From Streptomyces sp. S4.7 (GTDB lineage: Bacteria; Actinomycetota; Actinomycetes; Streptomycetales; Streptomycetaceae): a stretch of 64,000 nucleotides of DNA. The translations under genes were made by a program, and so were the position numbers. Location of the stretch: the NCBI RefSeq assembly GCF_010384365.1, contig NZ_CP048397.1:124001-188000 (forward strand), in the 5' to 3' direction. This document shows, piece after piece, positions 8,535-16,927 of the stretch (its first letter is position 1; each line of letters begins with the position of its first letter). The notes under the pieces are model-generated. The model made no database searches, was not told the origin of the DNA, and saw nothing but the letters and a program-made list of their open reading frames with translations.

Positions 8535-8929
8535 CGACCATTCCGCCCGCCGGCCTGCTGCTGACCGTCTCGCTGACCAATGAGCACACCGTGTGCGTGA
8601 GCATCGAGGGCGACCTCGACTACGACAGCTCCCAGCGGCTCCTCGACGAGGCCCGCCGGCAGCTGTCCCGCCACACCGGCACGCGCCATCTGCGCCTGGA
8701 CTGCTCCCGGTTGGTCACCTGCGACTCCATGGGCCTGGCCACCCTGCTGGCGGTCCACCGGGTCACCGACGCGGCCGGGGTGCGGCTGCATCTCGACGGG
8801 CGCCCGGCCTCCCTGGACCGCATCCTGCGGCTGACCGGCACCCTGAGACACCTGACCGACCCGCCGGTCGGCGCCGGGAGCGTTCTCGCCGAGGAACAGC
8901 AGGACGTCCCCGGCGGCGAACACTCCTGA
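8531..8929 (+). CDS. STAS-domain protein (anti-anti-sigma type)
   Basis: A 132-residue STAS protein and third gene of the phosphatase operon, coupled by an ATGA overlap. The fold spans about residues 8-110 and the acceptor serine is S66 in VTCDSMGLATLL, matching the D-S-x-G-L consensus. A 20-residue acidic tail (EEQQDVPGGEHS) follows. It is a likely substrate of the PP2C encoded two genes upstream, and a competitor of the divergently encoded STAS protein for the kinase. Confidence 0.87.
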   Translation: MTTIPPAGLLLTVSLTNEHTVCVSIEGDLDYDSSQRLLDEARRQLSRHTGTRHLRLDCSRLVTCDSMGLATLLAVHRVTDAAGVRLHLDGRPASLDRILRLTGTLRHLTDPPVGAGSVLAEEQQDVPGGEHS

Positions 8930-9268
8930 GACCGGGCCCGCGCTCAGATACGTGCCGCGGACGTCACGGGACGTCACGTTGCGGTCGCCGACGCGGCGGA
9001 CGAGGGCGAGAGCGTGGTGGCGCGGCCGGTCTCGCGGGCGGAGCGCCGGCCGTTCGCCCGGCCGGTCCTCTGCCGGATCTCCGAGAACCCGTACCGAGCG
9101 GCCGGCTCCCCTCGCCCGCACGGTTCGGCGCGGCGCACCGGTACGGTCGCCGCGCCGGTCGCGCTGGTGCCGGGGGATGTCACCCGCCCGGCCTCCCCCT
9201 CCAGGTCGGCCACCGCTCATACGGGACTCGGGAACGGGTCGGGCGGCTCCCGGTAACACGGGCGTGGC

Positions 9269-9299
9269 TTGACCTGAACGTCGGTTGAGGTTCTACGGT
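9269..9299 (+). promoter_or_regulatory. MerR/SoxR-type promoter-operator of the ABC exporter
   Basis: The -35 TTGACC (9269-9274) and -10 TACGGT (9294-9299) are separated by 19 bp, the over-long spacer typical of MerR-family promoters. A dyad ACCTGAAC-GTCG-GTTGAGGT (9272-9291) fills the spacer and resembles SoxR boxes. The ATG at 9306 lies where transcription should start, implying a leaderless mRNA. Spacing and dyad are read directly; SoxR as the regulator is inference. No merR/soxR gene is in the window. Confidence 0.72.
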
Positions 9300-9305
9300 C
9301 CTCGC

Positions 9306-11285
9306 ATGAGTATGGAGTCCACAGCCTGGACGCAGTTGCACAACGTCATGAACGCCCGCCCGGAGCGCAGATCGTTCGACCGCGCCACCCTCCGGAGAAT
9401 CGCCGGCTTTGCCCGGCCGCACCGCCGTCGCATCATCCAGTTCGTCCTGCTCGGGGTCGCCACCGCGCTGCTCGCGGTGGCGACTCCCGTCCTCGCGGGC
9501 CGTGTTGTCGACGCGATCGTGTCCGGCGGTGACGAGCGGCTGGTGGTTCAGCTCGCTCTGCTCATCGCGTTCATCGCGGTCGCCGAAGCCGGTCTCGGCC
9601 TGCTCGGCCGCCGGCTCTCCGCCACCCTTGGCGAGGGGCTGATCCTGGACTTGCGGATCGCGGTCTTCGACCACGTCCAGCGCATGCCCGTCGCCTTCTT
9701 CACCCGCACCCGTACCGGAGCGCTGGTCAGCCGGCTCAACAATGATGTGATCGGTGCACAGCGTGCCTTCAGCAACACGCTCTCCGGTGTCGTCAGCAAT
9801 GTGGTGACACTGGTGCTGACCCTCGCGGTGATGCTCACACTCTCCTGGCGCATCACGCTCCTCGCGCTCGTGCTGCTGCCCGTGTTCGTGGTGCCCGCGC
9901 GCCGGATGGGCTCGCGCATGGCGCGGCTCCAGAGGGAGGCGGCCGACCTGAACGCCTCGATGGGCAACCGGATGACCGAGCGGTTCTCGGCACCGGGCGC
10001 GACGCTGATCAAGCTGTTCGGGCGGCCTGCCGACGAATCCGCCGAATTCGCGGCGCGGGCCCGCAGGGTACGGGACATCGGGGTCCGTACGGCCATGGCG
10101 CAGTCCACGTTCATCACGGCCCTGACGCTCGTCTCCGCACTGGCCCTGGCGCTCGTCTACGGGCTCGGTGGCTCCTATGCCCTGCGGGGCAGCCTCGACC
10201 CCGGCGCGGTGGTCGCGCTCTCCCTGCTTCTCGTGCGCCTCTACGCGCCGCTGACCGCGCTCGCCGGTGCGCGCGTCGAGGTGATGAGCGCCCTCGTCAG
10301 CTTCGAGCGGGTCTTCGAAGTCCTCGGTCTCCGGCCCCTGATCGTCGAGCGAGCCGATGCGCGGCGGGTTCCCGACGGGCCGGTCTCCGTCGAGTTCGAC
10401 GCCGTACGCTTCAGCTATCCCTCCGCAGACAAGGTCTCCCTGGCCTCGCTGGAGGAGGTCGCCTCGCTCGACACCCGGGGCGGCGACGAGGTCCTCCACG
10501 GCATCTCGTTCCGCGCCGAGCCCGGCTGGACGGTCGCTCTCGTGGGCTCGTCCGGGGCGGGCAAGTCGACCCTGGCGCAACTGCTCCCCCGGCTCTACGA
10601 CGTCGACGCGGGCGCCGTCCGCATCGGCGGTGTCGACGTACGCGACCTGTCGGCCACATCGCTGCGCGACACGCTCGGCATGGTGACCCAGGACGGCCAC
10701 CTCTTCCACGAATCCGTTCGCGCCAACCTGCTGCTCGCCCGGCCCGAGGCCACCGACGAGGAGCTGTGGGACGTCCTGCGCCGGGCCCGCCTCGACGGTC
10801 TCGTCCAGTCACTGCCCGACGGCCTCGCCACCGTCGTCGGTGAACGCGGCTACCGGCTCTCCGGCGGCGAACGCCAGCGCATGACCATCGCCCGGCTGCT
10901 CCTCGCCCGTCAGCGTGTGGTGATCCTCGACGAGGCGACCGCGCATCTCGACAACACCTCGGAGGCCGCGGTCCAGGCGGCGCTCGCCGAGGCTCTGGAA
11001 GGCCGCACCGCCGTCGTGATCGCGCACCGTCTCTCCACCGTGCGGGCCGCCGATCTGATCCTCGTGGTGGAGGACGGCCGGATCGTGGAACGGGGCACAC
11101 ACGAAGGACTTCTGAGTGCGCGGGGGCGCTACGCGGAGCTGTACCGCACGCAGTTCGAGGGCGGGGATGCGGGCGAAGGCGTGACGCACGACGGGAATCC
11201 GGGCGAGCCGGCGCGCTGTGACCTCCCGACCCGCGCGGACTTCGGCGCGGGGGTCACCCCGGACGTCGCGCCCGCGGCCGGGTAA
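9306..11285 (+). CDS. ABC exporter, fused permease and ATPase (type IV half-transporter)
   Basis: A 659-residue half-transporter with six predicted membrane spans in residues about 40-330 and a nucleotide-binding domain about 355-610. Walker A GSSGAGKST is near residue 415, the signature LSGGERQRM near 517, Walker B VVILDEATAHLD near 538 and the H-loop AHRLS near 575. It should dimerise to export a hydrophobic compound. The start is the ATG at 9306, placed right after the promoter. In S. coelicolor an ABC exporter is among the SoxR-activated genes; the promoter here suggests the same control. It is monocistronic with a disordered C-terminal tail of about 45 residues. Confidence 0.93.
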   Translation: MSMESTAWTQLHNVMNARPERRSFDRATLRRIAGFARPHRRRIIQFVLLGVATALLAVATPVLAGRVVDAIVSGGDERLVVQLALLIAFIAVAEAGLGLLGRRLSATLGEGLILDLRIAVFDHVQRMPVAFFTRTRTGALVSRLNNDVIGAQRAFSNTLSGVVSNVVTLVLTLAVMLTLSWRITLLALVLLPVFVVPARRMGSRMARLQREAADLNASMGNRMTERFSAPGATLIKLFGRPADESAEFAARARRVRDIGVRTAMAQSTFITALTLVSALALALVYGLGGSYALRGSLDPGAVVALSLLLVRLYAPLTALAGARVEVMSALVSFERVFEVLGLRPLIVERADARRVPDGPVSVEFDAVRFSYPSADKVSLASLEEVASLDTRGGDEVLHGISFRAEPGWTVALVGSSGAGKSTLAQLLPRLYDVDAGAVRIGGVDVRDLSATSLRDTLGMVTQDGHLFHESVRANLLLARPEATDEELWDVLRRARLDGLVQSLPDGLATVVGERGYRLSGGERQRMTIARLLLARQRVVILDEATAHLDNTSEAAVQAALAEALEGRTAVVIAHRLSTVRAADLILVVEDGRIVERGTHEGLLSARGRYAELYRTQFEGGDAGEGVTHDGNPGEPARCDLPTRADFGAGVTPDVAPAAG

Positions 11286-11353
11286 CTCGCGCACCACCGG
11301 CCCGAACAGCCGGAACGCCCGGACCCGGCGGAGCGTCGGCGTCGTCGTCGTCG

Positions 11354-11984
11354 TCAGCCGGCCTCGACGTCTTCGGCTCCCGCCGCCGCGAGTGCGGGAG
11401 CGGTGGACTGGGCCGGAACGGTGGTCGGCGCCGGTGCCGTCGATTCCCTGATCACCAGCCGGGGCCCGATCAGCAGTGACCGTCCGGCCGCCGGGGCCGA
11501 TTCGATCCGGGCCCGCAGCTGCTGGAAGGTCTCGGCCGCCATCTCCGGAAGCGGCTGGCGGACCGTGGTCAGCGGCGGTTCGAAGAGATCGGCGAGCAGG
11601 ATGTCGTCGAACCCGACCACCGCGACGTCCCGCCCGGCGCGGAGTCCGACGTCCTTGGCACCACGGCAGATGCCGATCGCACACATGTCGTTGATCGCGA
11701 CGAAGCCGGTGGGCGGACGCGGCCGCGACAGCAGCTCGCGGGACGCGTTGCGGCCCAGCTCGGCCGCGTCCTTGTCGCCGAACTCGGTGGTGTCCGCGCC
11801 GGGCCACACGATCGCGTCGGCCGGGTCGAGGCCCGCCGATTCGAGCGCGGACCGGAAGCCGCGGAGCCGCTCGCGGCGGTTGACGCTGTTCACCGAACCG
11901 GAGACGAACGCCAGTCTTCGGTGGCCCAGTTCGATCAGATGGCGCGTGGCGAGCTCCGCGCCCATCGCGTTGTCCACACTGATG
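11354..11984 (-). pseudogene. LacI-family regulator, C-terminal ligand-binding part only
   Basis: The minus frame encodes about 207 residues of a LacI-type effector domain: SVDNAMGAELATRHLIELGH, then GFVAINDMCAIG, VAVVGFDDILLADLFEPPLT and TTVRQPLPEMA. The N-terminal helix-turn-helix and the first third of the sugar-binding domain are missing; homology stops abruptly at about 11984, where a piece of a solute-binding protein begins on the other strand. It cannot bind DNA as encoded. It was probably the regulator of the polysaccharide-utilisation locus whose other pieces follow. Confidence 0.82.
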
Positions 11985-12285
11985 CTGGACAGCTACCGCA
12001 AGGACCACTTCGCGGAGGCCGGGATCAAGAAGACCCCGGCCAACTGGGCGGAGTTGCGCGCCGTGGCGAAGCAGCTGACGAAGGACGGCCGGCTCGGCTT
12101 CGACCCGTTCTCCATCGATCTGCGCCAGTGCTGGGAGACCTTCCTCTTCGCCAACGGCGGCCGGCTGTTCAGCGAGGACGGCAAGAAGGTGCTGTTCACC
12201 GAAGCGGGTGGCGTCGAGGCGCTGCAGTTCTTCAAGGACCTGATCAAGGACGGCTCGGCCGACTACGCGAAGAGGACGGACGCCG
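11980..12285 (+). pseudogene. Internal fragment of a sugar ABC-transporter solute-binding protein
   Basis: About 100 residues of a family 1 extracellular solute-binding protein: DSYRKDHFAEAGIKKTPANW, then QLTKDGRLGFDPFSI, WETFLFANGGRLF and ALQFFKDLIKDGSADYAK. The signal peptide, N-terminal lobe and C-terminal half are absent. It is joined in frame to the lyase fragment after about 12285, so one open frame crosses both. No start codon with a ribosome-binding site precedes it, because upstream DNA is the antisense of the LacI remnant. Confidence 0.78.
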
Positions 12286-12914
12286 GCGCCCCCGGGGCGC
12301 GGTGGCTGCACGCCGAAGGGACCGGCGGCTACGTCTTCCCGAAGCCGGCCACGCTGCGCGCTCTGCGTGAGGAACGCACCGCGACCTGGCGGGAGATCAA
12401 CCTCAAGTACGGCACGGACACTCCCGTCACCCGCCCCTATCTGACGCTGTGGCAGGACCACGGGGCGGCACCGGCCGGCGCGAGCTACTTCTGGCTGCAG
12501 GCACCGGCCGCGTCCGCCGGGCGCACCAGGCAGTGGGCGGCCGCGCCCCCGGTGGAGCTCGTCTCCGACTCGACGGCGGTACATGCCGTGCGCCGCCGCG
12601 CGGACGGCCTGCTCGCCGCGAACTTCTGGACCGCGAACTTCTGGACCGCGGGCGCGTCGCCGTCGCAGGAGCTCGCCGCGGACGGCCCCGCCTCGGTGCT
12701 GGTGCGGCCGGAGGGCCGGACCGTCACCGTGGCCCTCTCGGATCCGACGCAGTTGCGCTCCTCGGCGGTCGTGGATCTCGCCCGGCGCGGCCTGACGGTC
12801 GCCGCGGCCGACCCCGGTGTACGCGCCACCGCCACCGGGCGGGGCAGCCGGATCACCGCCGACACGGCGAACCTGCACGGCGCGACGCTCAACCTCACCC
12901 TGAAGAGGAACTAG
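12286..12914 (+). pseudogene. C-terminal fragment of a family 8 polysaccharide lyase
   Basis: Residues ARWLHAEGTGGYVFPKPATL, then EERTATWREINLKYGTDTPV, LTLWQDHGAAPAGASYFWL and a beta-rich tail ending LNLTLKRN match the C-terminal domains of PL8 lyases (hyaluronate, chondroitin, xanthan). The catalytic alpha/alpha barrel is missing. The fragment is fused in frame behind the solute-binding-protein piece and ends at TAG 12912-12914, five bases before the esterase start. A 15-bp tandem duplication lies inside it. Confidence 0.8.
12621..12650 (+). repeat. 15-bp tandem duplication in the lyase remnant
   Basis: AACTTCTGGACCGCG occurs twice head to tail (12621-12635 and 12636-12650), giving the duplicated peptide NFWTANFWTA. 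The duplication keeps the frame and looks like a recent slippage event in a gene no longer under selection. Confidence 0.8.
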
Positions 12915-12918
12915 ACCC

Positions 12919-13902
12919 TTGCTGTTCGACATGCCCCTGGAGCGGTTGCGCGAGTACCGGCCGCGGCCGGAGGAACCGGCCGACTTCGACGCCTTCTGGG
13001 AGAAGACGCTCAGCGAGACGGCCCGTCACGGCCTGGACGCCACGTTCGAGCCGTACGACGCCGGATTCGCGACCGTGGACGTGTTCGACGTGACGTTCCG
13101 CGGCTGGGGCGGGCAGCCGGTGAAGGCCTGGCTCATGCTGCCGCGCGTCCGCTCGGGACCGCTGTCGGCCGTGATGCAGTACATCGGCTACAACGGTGGC
13201 CGCGGCATCCCGTACTCCTGGCTGACCTGGAGCGCGCTCGGCTACGCCCACCTCGTCATGGACAACCGGGGCCAGGGCGGCGGCAAGAACACCTCGGACA
13301 CCCCGGACTTCGGCCCGGACGGGCACGGCTCGTCCTCCCCCGGGTTCCTGACCCGGGGCATCGAGGATCCCGCCCGGCACTACTACCGGCGGCTCATCAC
13401 CGACGCGGTACGGGCCGTCGACGCGGTCAAGGCACACGAGGCCGTGGACTCCTCCAGGGTCGCGGTCCTCGGCGGCAGTCAGGGCGGCGGTCTCGCCCTG
13501 GCGGTGGCCGGGCTCCGCGAGGACATGGCGGCAACCGTCGCCGATGTGCCGTTCCTGTGCCACTTCCGGCGCGGATCGCAGATCACGGACGCGGGACCCT
13601 ACGCGGAGATCGCCCGCTGGCTGTCCGGGCACCGATTCCGGGTCGAGGAGGCGATGAACACCCTGTCGTACTTCGACGGGGTCAACTTCGCGGCGCGGGC
13701 CACCGCGCCCGCGTGGTTCTCGGTGGGCCTGATGGACCGGATCCGCCCGTCCTCGACGGTGTACGCGGCCTACCACGCCTACGCCGGTCCGGCCGAGATC
13801 GAGGTGTTCCCGTACGACGGCCACGAGGGAGGCGCGGAGTACGACCTGCCGCGCAAGCTCGCGGCGCTGCGCGGTGTGTTCGGTGAGCCGTGTGCGCCGT
13901 GA
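12919..13902 (+). CDS. Acetyl-xylan esterase / cephalosporin-C deacetylase family hydrolase
   Basis: A 327-residue alpha/beta hydrolase of the Axe1/CAH family, without a signal peptide. The nucleophile is S187 in GGSQGG; the acid is probably Asp in SVGLMDRIRPSSTV and the base His in YDGHEGG. RGQGG (about 117-121) is the family oxyanion-region motif. It removes acetyl groups from oligosaccharides or antibiotics in the cytoplasm. TTG 12919 is used as start; ATG 12931 is possible. It is the only intact gene of the carbohydrate-utilisation remnant around it (LacI, solute-binding protein, PL8). Confidence 0.88.
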   Translation: MLFDMPLERLREYRPRPEEPADFDAFWEKTLSETARHGLDATFEPYDAGFATVDVFDVTFRGWGGQPVKAWLMLPRVRSGPLSAVMQYIGYNGGRGIPYSWLTWSALGYAHLVMDNRGQGGGKNTSDTPDFGPDGHGSSSPGFLTRGIEDPARHYYRRLITDAVRAVDAVKAHEAVDSSRVAVLGGSQGGGLALAVAGLREDMAATVADVPFLCHFRRGSQITDAGPYAEIARWLSGHRFRVEEAMNTLSYFDGVNFAARATAPAWFSVGLMDRIRPSSTVYAAYHAYAGPAEIEVFPYDGHEGGAEYDLPRKLAALRGVFGEPCAP

Positions 13903-13913
13903 GGTCACTGATC

Positions 13914-14634
13914 ATGGGGCCGACGTGCGCGGGGATACAACCCTCGACCGCGTACACCGTCGAGATCGTGCCCTGCGACGAGGCGCACGAGGGCCAGGTC
14001 CGTCGGCGAGTTCGCGATCGACAAGGGCGTGGAGTACCCGGGCGACGACGGGATCGCGACGGTCGCGGACGACCGGTGTCCGGTCGAGGCGCAGAAGTAC
14101 GCCGCGGACACCTGGGCGCTCCCCAAGGGCGTCGCCCTCTTCTACTACACCCCGACCAAGGAGAGCTGAGCGACGGGTGACCGCGCGGTGAGCTGCACCT
14201 ACACCGCGGAGAAGGGCACGTTCAGCGGCACGCTGGAGACGGCGAAGTCGCTCAAGCCGGAGCAGAACACCTACCTCAAGGGTTCGAACGCGCTCTACGA
14301 GGCCCTGTGGGCGAACCAGTCCGAGAACGACACCGTCGAGGACGACCTTCCCGGCTACAAGGCGCAGGCCAAGGCCGTCGCGGCCGCGCTCGACGCGCAC
14401 GTCGAGGGCCTGGACGGCATCGAGGGCACCGAGGTCGGCAAGCTCCGCGCGACACTGACGAAGGCGGCGGGGAACTGGAAGAAGACGGCGGACGCCGCCG
14501 ACGCCGACACGTTCTACCTCGCCTACGACTCGGCGTTCACCGGCATCGACCCGAACAAGTCGGTCGCCGCCCGCGAGGAACTGGGCCTGGCCACCACCGT
14601 CCCGGCCGACGAGGCCGAGGTCTGGGCGAGCTGA
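13914..14634 (+). pseudogene. Septum-formation-family protein, frameshifted and interrupted
   Basis: The first frame reads AYTVEIVPCDEAHEGQV, then an extra C near 14000-14001 shifts it. The second frame continues GEFAIDKGVEYPGDDGIATV to FYYTPTKES, then a TGA (14167-14169) where Trp is expected, and resumes as ATGDRAVSCTYTAEKGTFSG down to the true stop at 14632-14634. This is the septum-formation domain (PF13845-like) of actinobacterial membrane proteins. The N-terminal membrane anchor is missing as well. A pipeline could miscall 14188-14634 as a separate 148-residue protein. Repair of two lesions would restore about 235 residues. Confidence 0.78.
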
Positions 14635-14649
14635 CGCTCCGCCGGACGG

Positions 14650-14681
14650 GCGGGGCCGTGTCCGTCAAGGACCGGCCCCGC
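14650..14681. terminator. GC-rich hairpin between convergent genes
   Basis: Arms GCGGGGCCG (14650-14658) and CGGCCCCGC (14673-14681) pair exactly and the inner TGTCC/GGAC extends the stem. It sits between the septum-family pseudogene and the convergent DUF4235 gene, so it could terminate in both directions. There is no T-run, as is usual in Streptomyces. Confidence 0.65.
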
Positions 14682-14737
14682 GCTTCCGGGTATCCGGCGC
14701 GCAACGTGCGCTTCTCCGGAGGCGCGGGGAAGCGCCG

Positions 14738-15034
14738 TCAGTCGCGGCCGCCCTTGTCCGAGGCCGGCCAGGTGCCGGTGGCCCGTTCGATGGCCTTGGC
14801 GCCCGACCGGTCCACGGCACTGCGTACCACGGCGAAGATGGCGCCCTGCACGGCGGCGGCGAACAGCACCTCGCCCCACCCGCGATCGCGGTCCAGGGCG
14901 TCGGGTGCGTCGTCCTCGTGACGGATCACCTTCCACGTCTTCCGGAAGGCGATCCCGGCCAGCGTTCCGCCCACCCATCCGAGGGCGAATCCGACGGGCT
15001 TGTAGACGAGGGGCAGTTTCTGCTTCTTCTTCAC
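14738..15034 (-). CDS. DUF4235 family small membrane protein
   Basis: A 98-residue actinobacterial DUF4235 protein. Diagnostic stretches are YKPVGFALGWVGGTLAGIAF, HEDDAPDALDRDRGWGEVL and AAVQGAIFAVVRSAVDRSGA, giving two hydrophobic segments (about residues 11-28 and 58-75). GTG at 15034 is the start: GAGAGGGAG lies just upstream and homology begins there. The function is unknown in the family; two membrane helices suggest an inner-membrane protein. It is separated from the SH3-like gene upstream by a strong hairpin. Confidence 0.85.
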   Translation of the reverse strand: MKKKQKLPLVYKPVGFALGWVGGTLAGIAFRKTWKVIRHEDDAPDALDRDRGWGEVLFAAAVQGAIFAVVRSAVDRSGAKAIERATGTWPASDKGGRD

Positions 15035-15131
15035 GCGGTGTCTCCCTCTCCGGTACCGGCCCCCTGTCCGCGGGCTCGTGGGACACCTCACGGGTGCCCT
15101 CCGACAGCACCCCCACACCGCGGCCCGGCAC

Positions 15132-15169
15132 GTGGCCCGGCCGGAGAGCGACTCCCCCGGCCGGGCCAC
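15132..15169 (-). terminator. Strong hairpin downstream of the SH3-like gene
   Basis: Arms GTGGCCCGGCCGG (15132-15144) and CCGGCCGGGCCAC (15157-15169) form a perfect 13-bp stem with a 12-base loop, 12 bases beyond the stop of the minus-strand gene at 15182-15496. Confidence 0.75.
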
Positions 15170-15181
15170 GCGTCAGCGCCG

Positions 15182-15496
15182 TCAGACGTAGACGACGGCC
15201 TCGGCGCGTATCCAGCCACGGCCGTCGGCCACCGCGTCGGTGGCGACCAGCACGTAGCTCCACTCGTCGTAGGTGGCGCCCTCGCAGGTCGAGGCGCCGA
15301 CGATGTCACCTGCGTACTTGGTCTTCACCACGGCGCTGTTGGGCTGCGGTGACTCGTAGACCCCGGCCGTCGGCCACACCACCTTGTACTGGCAGCCGGC
15401 CCGGTCAGCGGCGCCGGCGACCGGGCCGGTGGCGAGTGCGCCGGCGAGGCCGAGCGCGGTGGCCAGAACAGCGGTGGTGAGACGGGTTCTGCGCAT
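15182..15496 (-). CDS. Secreted SH3-like small protein
   Basis: A 104-residue exported protein. Residues 1-29 are a Sec signal peptide (MRRTRL, hydrophobic core, then VAGAA with likely cleavage after AGA-A). The mature part, CQYKVVWPTAGVYESPQPNS to GRGWIRAEAVVYV, has the pattern of a bacterial SH3b domain and two Cys that could form a disulfide. It probably binds cell wall. It is monocistronic with its own terminator. Confidence 0.82.
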   Translation of the reverse strand: MRRTRLTTAVLATALGLAGALATGPVAGAADRAGCQYKVVWPTAGVYESPQPNSAVVKTKYAGDIVGASTCEGATYDEWSYVLVATDAVADGRGWIRAEAVVYV

Positions 15497-15776
15497 GCCT
15501 GTGTGTCCCCCCCTTGGGAGTTGATGATGTGTCAGTCAGGTCGCACAGGATGACAGATCATCCGGCGCCACCGAGCACCGCCCTCCGCCTCAGGGACCGT
15601 CCGTCGCCGGGCGGGGCCGGCCGGGCCCGGTCCGGAGCCCCATGTGTCCGCGGAGCGTGAATGGGTGACTGCGCCTCAGCTGTTCGTGTCTCGAGGCGTC
15701 AGTTCACCGCTCCCGGCGTTACGCCCTGGTTAGGTCGGAGAAGCCACCCTGCCGCCCGACGAAAGGAACCGGTGAG

Positions 15777-15977
15777 ATGCACGCCACCAAGGGAGACCGA
15801 CTCGTGGTCCACGGCCGGGTCGTGGGCATGCACGACCAGATCGTCGAAATCATCGAAGTCCTGGGCACCGACGGCTCACCCCCGTACCGCGTGCGGGCGG
15901 AGAACGGACACGAGACGATCATGTCCCCGGGCCCCGACTCCGTCGTCGAGCACCGACGCGCCGGCGAAGACGGCTGA
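15777..15977 (+). CDS. DUF1918 domain protein
   Basis: A 66-residue protein of the small actinobacterial DUF1918 family: GDRLVVHGRVVGMHDQIVEI, YRVRAENGHETIMSPGPDS. It folds as a small beta barrel and has no known biochemical function. Start ATG 15777 follows a GGAACCGGTGAG leader. It is monocistronic; downstream DNA is non-coding. Confidence 0.88.
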   Translation: MHATKGDRLVVHGRVVGMHDQIVEIIEVLGTDGSPPYRVRAENGHETIMSPGPDSVVEHRRAGEDG

Positions 15978-16311
15978 CCTCGGGCGCCGCGGCGGACCGT
16001 GTTCGTGCGCCTCGGCGCGGTCGCCCGTCGGCCTCGACGAGGTGGCGCCGCGCACCCGTCCGGTGGGAGCGCGGCGCCGGTCCCCCGCTGCTCGACGGGC
16101 AGCGGGGAGCCGCCGGGTCCCGGAGCGCGGTCGACGTCCCGGCCGCGTCGCCGTTGCGGGCCTCCCGGCCGAGGGTGCCCATCCAGGCGTGGTCGCCCTC
16201 GTACACGTCGGCTTCGGAAGGGGGGAGACCGCACCGGGGTGCGGTCGTCATCGGTTCAGCGCGTCGAGACCGACGTCGTGGTGTTCGTGCGCAGAGCATC
16301 AGGCCGACCGG
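15978..16311. other. Intergenic, no gene recognised
   Basis: About 330 bases. The minus strand at about 16180-16255 translates to a protein-like stretch (SEADVYEGDHAWMGTLGREA) without start or stop context, possibly a gene scrap. Nothing else is visible. Confidence 0.35.
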
Positions 16312-16927
16312 TCACCCGCCGTCACCGGGTACGTCGGCGGACCGGCGACGCGCGAGGATCATCCCGCCGAGTCTGCTCCCGGCCGAGGTGAGCGTTCTGT
16401 GCGACTCGACGACGAAGCCGGCGTCGCCCAGCCACGTGAAGAGTTGGGCGTGTTGCCGCCGGTGGACACGCACCTTCATCGGGTGCCCGCCGTAGCCCTC
16501 GGTCTTCAGCGTCGCCTCGTCGCCGACATGGAAGCCGAGCAGCAGCGGCCCGCCGGGGCGAAGCACGCGCTTGAAGTGCGCGAGGACCGACCGGATCTCG
16601 TCGTCGGGGACACGGATCAGCGAGTACCAGGCGACCAGGCCGGTGATCGAGGCGTCGGCGAGGGCGAGGCCGGGCGACAGGTCGATCCCCTAGGCGTCGA
16701 CGCCCAACTGACGCAGATGCGCCGTAATCCTCCCCGTCCCGCATCCCACGTCGGCGACCCGGCCCCCGCCCTCGGCACGCACGTGGTCTGCGAACAACGC
16801 CAGGAAGGCGCGTTCCTCGGGTGTTTCGTCCAGGAAGTGGCGGGTCAGCTCCGCAGCTGGTGGCCACGGTGTCGTAAGACGTCCGGGTGTCTTCCAGCCA
16901 ACTGCCGGTGTTCGGTCTCTCTTCCAC
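16312..16927 (-). pseudogene. Class I SAM-dependent methyltransferase, frameshifted with a nonsense codon
   Basis: The gene starts MEERPNTGSWLEDTRTSYDT at 16927. Near 16852 a small deletion shifts the frame before AELTRHFLDETPEERAFL. The SAM motif RVADVGCGTGRITAHLRQLG follows, then an in-frame TAG (16690-16692) replaces an expected residue after GVDA; the frame resumes GIDLSPGLALADASITGLVA and ends in LRPGGPLLLGFHVGDEAT and the terminal AGFVVESHRTL. About 15 residues between motifs I and II also seem lost. With three lesions the enzyme cannot be made intact. Confidence 0.8.

Noticed and set aside
8930..9268. A soxR/merR gene next to the SoxR-like promoter
   Set aside because: No MerR-type HTH sequence is present in any frame of this gap or in the neighbouring genes.
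10809..12932. Very long minus-strand open frame (707 codons)
   Set aside because: It is antisense to the ABC ATPase, crosses the chimera region and encodes only Arg/Gly/Pro-rich sequence; GC-rich DNA keeps such frames open.
16180..16260. Protein-like peptide SEADVYEGDHAWMGTLGREA on the minus strand
   Set aside because: No start, stop or neighbouring homology; recorded only as a possible scrap.
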